Shown in pieces: positions 58,560-64,000 of a stretch of DNA of 64,000 bases. This DNA is from Berberis thunbergii (lineage: Eukaryota > Streptophyta > Magnoliopsida > Ranunculales > Berberidaceae), in assembly GCA_003290165.1 (NCBI GenBank), contig QNQO01000222.1, positions 1,054,001 to 1,118,000 of the forward strand, read 5' to 3'. The notes beneath the pieces were generated by a model. It worked only from the letters and a program-made list of their open reading frames with translations, had not been told where the DNA came from and searched no databases. The translations under genes and the position numbers were made by a program. Positions within the stretch are counted from its first letter, which is position 1. Every line of letters begins with the position of its first letter.

Positions 58560-58624
58560 ATAAATCATCGGTGTCACCTATAAGGATGGTGTCATCCTGG
58601 GCACTGATTCCAGAACCAGCACAG
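58560..58624 (+). pseudogene. Captured exon of 20S proteasome beta-6 (PBA1-like) subunit
   Basis: The segment reads IIGVTYKDGVILGTDSRTST G and ends at a GT. This is the N-terminal strand region of mature plant beta-6 (PBA1), just after the catalytic threonine pair, with the conserved ADSR box altered to TDSR. The following exon is not clearly present, though 58640-58695 is faintly similar. The parent subunit gives the proteasome's caspase-like activity. Confidence 0.82.
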
Positions 58625-59314
58625 GTGACTTTGATTACACCCTATTCTGATTCTCTGCCATCAGATTTATACAGTTGCAGATGTTCTGATTCTAACATGC
58701 CTATTTTTTACCAATTTGTCGCAAGATTTGATTTTTATTTTGTTCACATTGTCAGGTCCCAAAGAAAATCTGGTGCATTATATAAGGGTGTACTAGATCA
58801 TGAAGAGCTCATCATTTTAGTGCCGAATCTTCTCATACTTCATCATCAAAACCAGGGATGGCTGCTTTATTTCAAGAATAAAGCTCTATTAAAAGAGATT
58901 TGAATGTCCATATTTCCGTCTTCAATCTTACCTCAGATGATTGCATTGTTGTTGGTGTGACAAAATTATGAAACAGTGATATTTGATGAAACGGAAGTTT
59001 ATTGTTAAAATGGTTTTTCTTCTTGTACATCTCTGCTAGTTTCCAGGTTCCTACGCATTGCCTTTAATAATATTTGTACATTATTCATATTTTTAACAAG
59101 CTTTCTCCATGTAGAAACTCCATTGTTAGTTTCCTTTCAAATTTTTTTTGTTTTTTTGACAAAGTAAGTTTTGTTGTCAGGATGGTAGAAACTCCAATAT
59201 TGGATACTTGTCCTTTCAAATAAAATCTGATTAAGCCAAACTAAAGTGCAAGTTATCAATATACTGATTATGTTAGTGGAACTGGAATTTGCAAATCCGG
59301 CAAAGTCATTTGAT

Positions 59315-59318
<4 letters not shown>
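58625..59318 (+). other. CACTA-2 interior before the 3' array
   Basis: No recognised gene. An open stretch at 58571-58903 is mostly low-complexity. The end, GGCAAAGTCATTTGATAGC (59300-59318), is shared in inverted form with CACTA-3 (60222-60239). Confidence 0.5.
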
Positions 59319-59348
<30 letters not shown>

Positions 59349-59783
59349 AAAAAAAAAAAAAAAAAAAAAATTTGCCACGGTTTTAAACCGTGGCTAACTG
59401 TTGCAACGGCTAAAAACCGTGGCTACCTTGCCACGGCTTAAAACCGTGGCTAGGGTTAGCCACGGCTTAAAACCGTTGCTATTTAATTAGACACGGTTTT
59501 TAACCGTTGCTAATTTCTACACCTTGTCACGGTTTAAAACCGTTGCTATTTTTGACACGGCTAAAAACCGTTGCTATTCTTCTTGCAACGGTTTATAACC
59601 GTTGCTAATTTCTGCAAATAACGCCCCCCCTTCAACCAGAAAACCGTTGCTACAATGTTTAGCAACGGTTTTTAGCCGTGACAAAAATTTTTGCGACGCC
59701 CCTGTAGTCCACGGCTCTTAGCCGTGGCAATGTCTTATGCCCACGGTATAAAACCGTGGCTAATGGGGGTTTTTGGTGTAGTG
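59319..59783 (+). repeat. CACTA-2 A tract, 3' subterminal palindrome array and terminus
   Basis: An A tract of about 50 bases (59319-59370, one TT interruption) leads straight into about twenty palindromic units (for example GCCACGGTTTTAAACCGTGG and GCAACGGTTTATAACCGTTGC). Then come GCGACGCCCCTGTAGTCCACGG and the terminus at 59783. The same order, including the GCGACGCC...TGTAG phrase, occurs at the 3' end of CACTA-1 (about 37476) and, inverted, in CACTA-3. Confidence 0.9.
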
Positions 59784-59786
59784 TGA

Positions 59787-59951
59787 CCACAACTGTGAGC
59801 ACCACTATGAGCACCACTATGATAGCCATTGTCAGCACCACTGTCACCACCACTGTGGGCACATCCTAGCTTAGTATAGGGTTCAATTCCAGTTCTAGAA
59901 CCTGGCCTTTCTTCCATACTCACTGACACACGTTCCACCTGACTATCCACT
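59787..59951 (-). pseudogene. LINE-A ORF1 upstream part, isolated between two CACTA elements
   Basis: This is the continuation of the LINE-A gag-like ORF1 across CACTA-2. The minus frame reads VSMEERPGSRTGIEPYTKLG, then CAHSGGDSGADNGYHSGAHS, a short Ser-Gly-Ala-His repeat encoded by CACCACTATGAG-like tandem repeats. The open frame is cut at 59952 by CACTA-3, so the rest of LINE-A lies beyond the window. Confidence 0.75.
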
Positions 59952-60221
59952 CACTACACCAAAAATGGCCATTAGCAACGGTTTTAAACCGTGGGGGTAA
60001 CCCATTGGCACGGCTTAGAACCGTGGGCTGTAGGGGCGTCGCTAAATCCTCAGTAACGGCTAAAAACCGTGGCAAAATATATGTTTGCCACGGTTATAAG
60101 CCGTTGAAAAGGTTTTAGCCATGGTTTTAAGCCGTGGCAAGTCATGGCCACGGCTCTAAGCCGTTACAATAGTTAGCCACGGTTTTAAGCCGTGGTAATT
60201 TTTTTTTTTTTTTTTTTTTGC
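59952..60221 (-). repeat. CACTA-3 terminus, subterminal palindromes and T tract
   Basis: Units such as GCAACGGTTTTAAACCGTGG, CACGGCTTAGAACCGTGGG and CCACGGTTTTAAGCCGTGG fill 59980-60198. The T tract then corresponds to the A tract of CACTA-2. The array is shorter than in CACTA-2 (about 250 against 410 bp), so the repeat number varies between copies. Confidence 0.88.
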
Positions 60222-61631
60222 TATCAAATGACTTTTTATTACATCTTATAAGTTTTATTTCTAGAAAATAAAAATTTTAATGTGACAAACTTAAACGAAT
60301 GGAGGCAAAGTAATGTAATTAATAAGAATATACAATTACATCAAACGTGCCAAACTTTGTTTCATGCTGTGCACGTTTTGTCATTTGTCAGTTGACCAGA
60401 TTATACTATTACATCAAATGGTCAAAGAATATGCAATACATTTATTCTCATGGACTTGCCCGAAGAGAAAGCTTGAAAGCACCCATGCAATACATCTATT
60501 AACTGATGTCTCATAGATGAGATGTCGAAGTCATTCTTCTGCATTATCATTCAGCAATGCATCATTAGCTGAACAATTTTCTCCTGAGATGTTTCCAAGA
60601 GGGTGGTCCTCATATGGAGAAGGCTTAGACTAACTGAAAATGATAAATTCAAAAGAAGAGGGTGGTCCTCATTGAACAAGATTTCCTGCAATGAAATTAA
60701 GGGGCATCAATTAGTCAAAATCTAACTGGCCTTTTCTGTTACTGTGGATAGCATGTCTAAACATAATAGCAATAGACAACCAGACACACTCTTGTAAATA
60801 ACATTAGTTTTCGGATATTTACATTGTTCTAATATTAATAGTAATACCCCGCCAAACATGGGGTGATTTCAGTCATGAATCTCTTGTATTGCATTTTCAT
60901 TCATATGCATTCTCTAAACATGTATATGAAAAGCCAAAAAGAATCTCTTGTATTGCATTTTCGAAAGATAATAATCTCAACAGAGCAAAGCCAAAAGCTG
61001 AACACAAGTTTAAAGAATTGCAACATTTTTCTAATTTAATGCATTGCACTTACAATATAGTACAATTCAATGCAAATATTTAATTTAATGCATTGGACAT
61101 GGAGTGTACGAGTACCATCAAATTAAAATATATTCTTTAGCAACATTACCTCCTAAGAAGTTTAGAAAAGTTTTCACTTTTTGTTTTGCAAGGCAGGTCA
61201 TGTGGAAGAACATGGATCAGAATATGACAAATCACAAATAGCAGAAGAAAATAAAAGCAGCAGAGTGCATCAAGACAGACCACTCTGTCAAAATAGAGCG
61301 TGTTGTCCATTGTATTGCAGTACTGAAAAAAAACTAGACAGAGCAGCTCCAATTCTTAATGTCTTGAGCCGGCAACAATGGCTCGTGCATGCCTCAATGT
61401 TGTGGGTAGCTTCTCAGTAACTTATGTAGAAATTGCCTACAAAATTCAATCTTTTGTGTAAATCTTGAATAGCAGTAAAACAGTTCCAGCAGATGGCACA
61501 TTGTAGAATAGCACCTACTGTGCCCTACTACACAAAAATTGGCACAGGGTTGTCTTAAGCATCAGATTGGATTGGACAAGCAGGGTGGCCATAAAGGAAA
61601 ATTAAACTAATAACATTACAAAGACTAACCT
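60222..61631 (-). other. CACTA-3 interior without recognised gene
   Basis: AT-rich. A direct repeat of GAGGGTGGTCCTCAT lies at 60599-60613 and 60658-60672. On the minus strand, beyond the last RINGv-like exon, the sequence could hold the end of that gene (3' exon or UTR), but I cannot confirm a reading frame. Confidence 0.5.
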
Positions 61632-62657
61632 GCCTCTGTCTTCGGCTTTGCAAAATACTTATTGCCCATGCCATGATGTAGAATGGCAAAAGAAACCCAG
61701 CAACACGTAACAAAAAAAGTTGTTAAACATCAAACTGTCAGTGATGTGCTACAACATTAGATCAAAATAGAAACTTCTGACAACTTAAGCAAATTCAATA
61801 AGTGATTGTTCCATCTACACTTACAGAGAAAAAAGCAGACGTGTCATCATCGCCACCATCAGCATTAGTAATGCTCAGTGCATGCCTTAACAGCAGAAGT
61901 GCCATTAACTGCACCAGAAGGGAACAGTTAACCTATAACTAAATAGGTCCGATCAAGAAACAAAACAAATTAAATACTATAACAGAACATCAGTGCACAT
62001 AAAATGTAGGAAAAAAAGGTCTTGATGCCTGGCAAGGTCAGGATCCTAATGACAGTATCTATGTTAATGAGATAACAAACATGCACACAGATATATGAGA
62101 GGCTACATGTTGCACTAAACCACAATTCTGCAAAAGTATTGAAGGGTTATAAATGTTTTGGTTAAAAATTCCTTTTATACGGACAAAACTATAAATCAAA
62201 GCACCATATGATAGTTTTTGTAAGTCTCTTGATTAACATAAAGACTACTGGCTGAAAATAGAGGCTTACAATTAAGGCAGCAGAACGGCAAAATGCTGCT
62301 CCACTGGCATTTGTAGCTGCATACTCATCATATTCAGCGTCGAGAAAATGGTGTTCAGCTGCTGCCATGGCCAAGAGCCTGGGATCGTGCAAGTCCAGAG
62401 GAGTACCAGAGATAGTCCAACCTTCACTGCAAGAACGTCAGAGTTACTTATAAGTTAGTCCCCCGACAAAAATTCCAAGACGTCAAAGACAATCAACATC
62501 AAGTGAAAATTAAACTTTAAAATTGAGAAAGAAAAATGTTAAAACAGCCCACTAGGTAGGAATAAAAGTTGACACAGAATATACACAAAAAAACCTGCCT
62601 GATATCAATAGTGGTCTCCTGAGGTGGAGGTGGAGTAGTATAACCAGGCTGGTATGG
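61632..62657 (-). pseudogene. Captured RINGv/DUF3675 (MARCH-like E3 ligase) C-terminal exons
   Basis: Minus-strand exons, in order: 62657-62600 (PYQPGYTTPPPPQETTIDIR), 62427-62271 (EGWTISGTPLDLHDPRLLAM; AAAEHHFLDAEYDEYAATNA; SGAAFCRSAALI), 61912-61826 (LMALLLLRHALSITNADGGD; DDTSAFFS) and about 61721-61632 (LFLLRVAGFLLPFYIMAWAI; SILQSRRQRQ). This is the DUF3675 half of plant RING-variant ubiquitin ligases: a proline-rich linker plus two membrane spans. All pieces are open and well conserved. The RINGv zinc finger exons that should lie to the right (62660 onward) are not recognised, so catalytic E2 binding is absent. Parent proteins sit in endomembranes. It looks like the freshest capture in the window. 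Confidence 0.92.
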
Positions 62658-64000
62658 CTGAACACAGGAAACATAAACTTAGTCAGATTTATTAAAGTAT
62701 ACTGTTGACTCACGATTAAGCTCTAAGATGTTGGGATATAAGGAAGAAATCACAAGCAACAATCTTCAACAAGTCTTTGAATGAGCATCTTCCATCAGAG
62801 ATTCACACTCCATTATTTAGTGGTTTAGAGGAGCAAGCACTCAAATATGTCAAAATGTAACTTCTCTAAAATAAGAATCTGTTGTATTATATAGAATGGC
62901 TCGTAATCTGAAATTCAGCTGCACCTGTTGCATTAAGAGACCTAGGATGAGAAAGTTGTCAATCCAAGAATCAATAATAAATCTTGCATTAACATAGTAA
63001 CGGTTGTGAAGACCAGTCATTTTAGATGACAAGTTGGCAGTTCTGACCATCAAAATCATTAGTCCTACATCATTTCTCATCAATTCAGAATCAGAATTAG
63101 AGTGTATGAAATAGTTCACAAGGACAAGATATGAAAGAGAATACACATGTGGAGTGTATAAAATCTGTTACCAAACAAAAAATCCTTCTGCTGCTTTTTC
63201 TCAGGTAATTCAATAATTTTTTATCATAATTATTGCAGACTTACTTGTTCACGGATGAACTATCATGTGGAGTGTTCATTTCAGAGAACCGGTTCCTTAT
63301 AATCACTTCCTATCCAGCACAAGTCGCGGCTGACATGACTTCTACTTCCGAAAGACCCTGTCACGGAAATAAAAATGTTAAATTATAGAAATGAAAAGGC
63401 TTAATTATATGAAACAACAATAATAATAAATCAAAGACATGTCTGAGATCGTGCAGCAGCAGCAGCAGCATTTGATGCCTCCACCACCTCCTGTTGATTC
63501 TTTTTAGTTGTTATCTTCCCGCCTAGCTTATGAAGATATTATTTTGTCTAGGACAGAAATGATGATAAAACAGAATTCCTTTGAGCTGCATCACCTGGCA
63601 GGCTGGTATGCTGCTCTATATAAGTATTTTATATAAATTGAAATGATTTTCCACTTCTTGATATTGCACTATATAAGTATTTTATATAAATTGGGTACCA
63701 ATTGAGCAAAGATAATTTTGCAGAAACAAGAGTGCTCGAGTCTAGTTAGCTGAATAGGGAAGGGCGGGGTCCTGTGAAGTAGTAATGAGAAATTAGAGAT
63801 AGATAAACTAGGAGATGAAAACATAAACATTAACTAGAATACTCCAGAAGATGCTGCCAATTGCTAAAAAGTATTATGTTCAGTAACGCTCGGTGCAATC
63901 CACAATGCTAGGACACTAAACAAACCAATAATGTTCATTATTGGTTCATCAAACTTAAGAAACACTATGCATCTTAAATTTGGTTCTCAACGTTGAAATT
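62658..64000. other. CACTA-3 interior to window end, unassigned
   Basis: No gene recognised. A CAG run at 63452-63468 is followed by CATTTGATGCCTCCACCACC. The 23-base phrase containing ATATAAGTATTTTATATAAA occurs twice, at 63616-63641 and 63670-63694. Neither strand gives a convincing RINGv finger or transposase. Confidence 0.45.

Larger units (their letters stand above)
49067..59786 (+). mobile_element. CACTA-2: complete non-autonomous CACTA element with captured genes
   Basis: The element proper spans 49070-59783 (10,714 bp). Its left end is CACTACACCAAAAGGGCC, its right end GGTTTTTGGTGTAGTG, and the target duplication is TGA (49067-49069 and 59784-59786). Both ends carry palindromic subterminal repeats (49105-49437 and 59371-59755). 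No TNP2 or Transposase_24 sequence is recognised inside, so it must be moved by another element's enzyme. The interior holds plus-strand exon blocks from at least five unrelated host genes. It is inserted into ORF1 of LINE-A. Confidence 0.95.
59952..64000 (-). mobile_element. CACTA-3: related CACTA element, inverted, 3' end at left, runs off the window
   Basis: It begins CACTACACCAAAAATGGCC (59952) after ACT, a candidate 3-bp duplication. It continues with about ten palindromic units and the phrase TGTAGGGGCGTCGC, then a T tract (60199-60221) and GCTATCAAATGACTTT. This order is the reverse complement of the CACTA-2 3' end, so the element lies on the minus strand and its 3' end is here. The 5' end is outside the window. 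It carries minus-strand host exons. Confidence 0.88.

Noticed and set aside
1..64000. tRNA, rRNA or small structured RNA genes
   Set aside because: I looked for tRNA-like arms and rRNA phrases; only the retrotransposon primer-binding sites match tRNA ends.

Overview
This window is repeat-rich nuclear DNA from a flowering plant, most likely a eudicot. The evidence is plant-type GT-AG exons, plant L1-like LINEs with a C-terminal RNase H, an Athila-type gag-protease LTR retrotransposon, CACTA (En/Spm) and hAT DNA transposons, and exon fragments of plant genes. I see no convincingly intact cellular gene. Almost everything is a mobile element, nested several layers deep, or a gene fragment carried by one.

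Layout. 1-6989: copy A of a gag-protease LTR retrotransposon, entered inside its 5' LTR. 6990-8500: a decayed Ty3/gypsy pol fragment, followed to about 8832 by a 5'-truncated LINE tail. 8833-11110: a decayed CACTA TNP2 transposase (minus strand) interrupted by a hAT element (9707-10987) that carries a Tubby-like F-box exon. 12960-14003: a broken CC-NBS resistance-gene fragment. 16083-17668: a Transposase_24-type CACTA gene. 18694-36572: plus-strand exon blocks of unrelated genes in series (ADA2, CCT3, cysteine synthase, an amino-acid permease, a neprosin-family protein). They end in the 3' terminus of a CACTA element at 37566 (CACTA-1). The CCT3 block is split by a 10.8 kb LTR retrotransposon (copy B, 19621-30441, 5-bp duplication GCATG).

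37567-49066 and 59787-59951: a LINE graveyard, mostly minus strand, containing a three-LTR non-coding retroelement (about 38850-41344) and an oppositely oriented LINE fragment. 49070-59783: a complete 10.7 kb CACTA element (CACTA-2) with a 3-bp duplication TGA. It carries plus-strand exons of a nodulin-homeobox (NDX) gene, a KDEL receptor, an AGO4-like Argonaute, an AINTEGUMENTA-like AP2 gene (with its 9-nt microexon) and a proteasome beta-6 subunit. 59952-64000: a third CACTA element (CACTA-3), entering inverted and running off the window. It carries minus-strand exons of a RINGv/DUF3675 ubiquitin-ligase-like gene.

The main story is one CACTA family with arrays of short palindromic subterminal repeats. 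It has repeatedly taken up exons of unrelated host genes, always in the same orientation relative to its 3' end. CACTA-2 and CACTA-3 lie 3'-end to 3'-end inside one LINE, 168 bp apart, and form a large inverted repeat. All functional statements about the captured genes refer to the parent families; the copies here are fragments with missing exons, stops or frameshifts.
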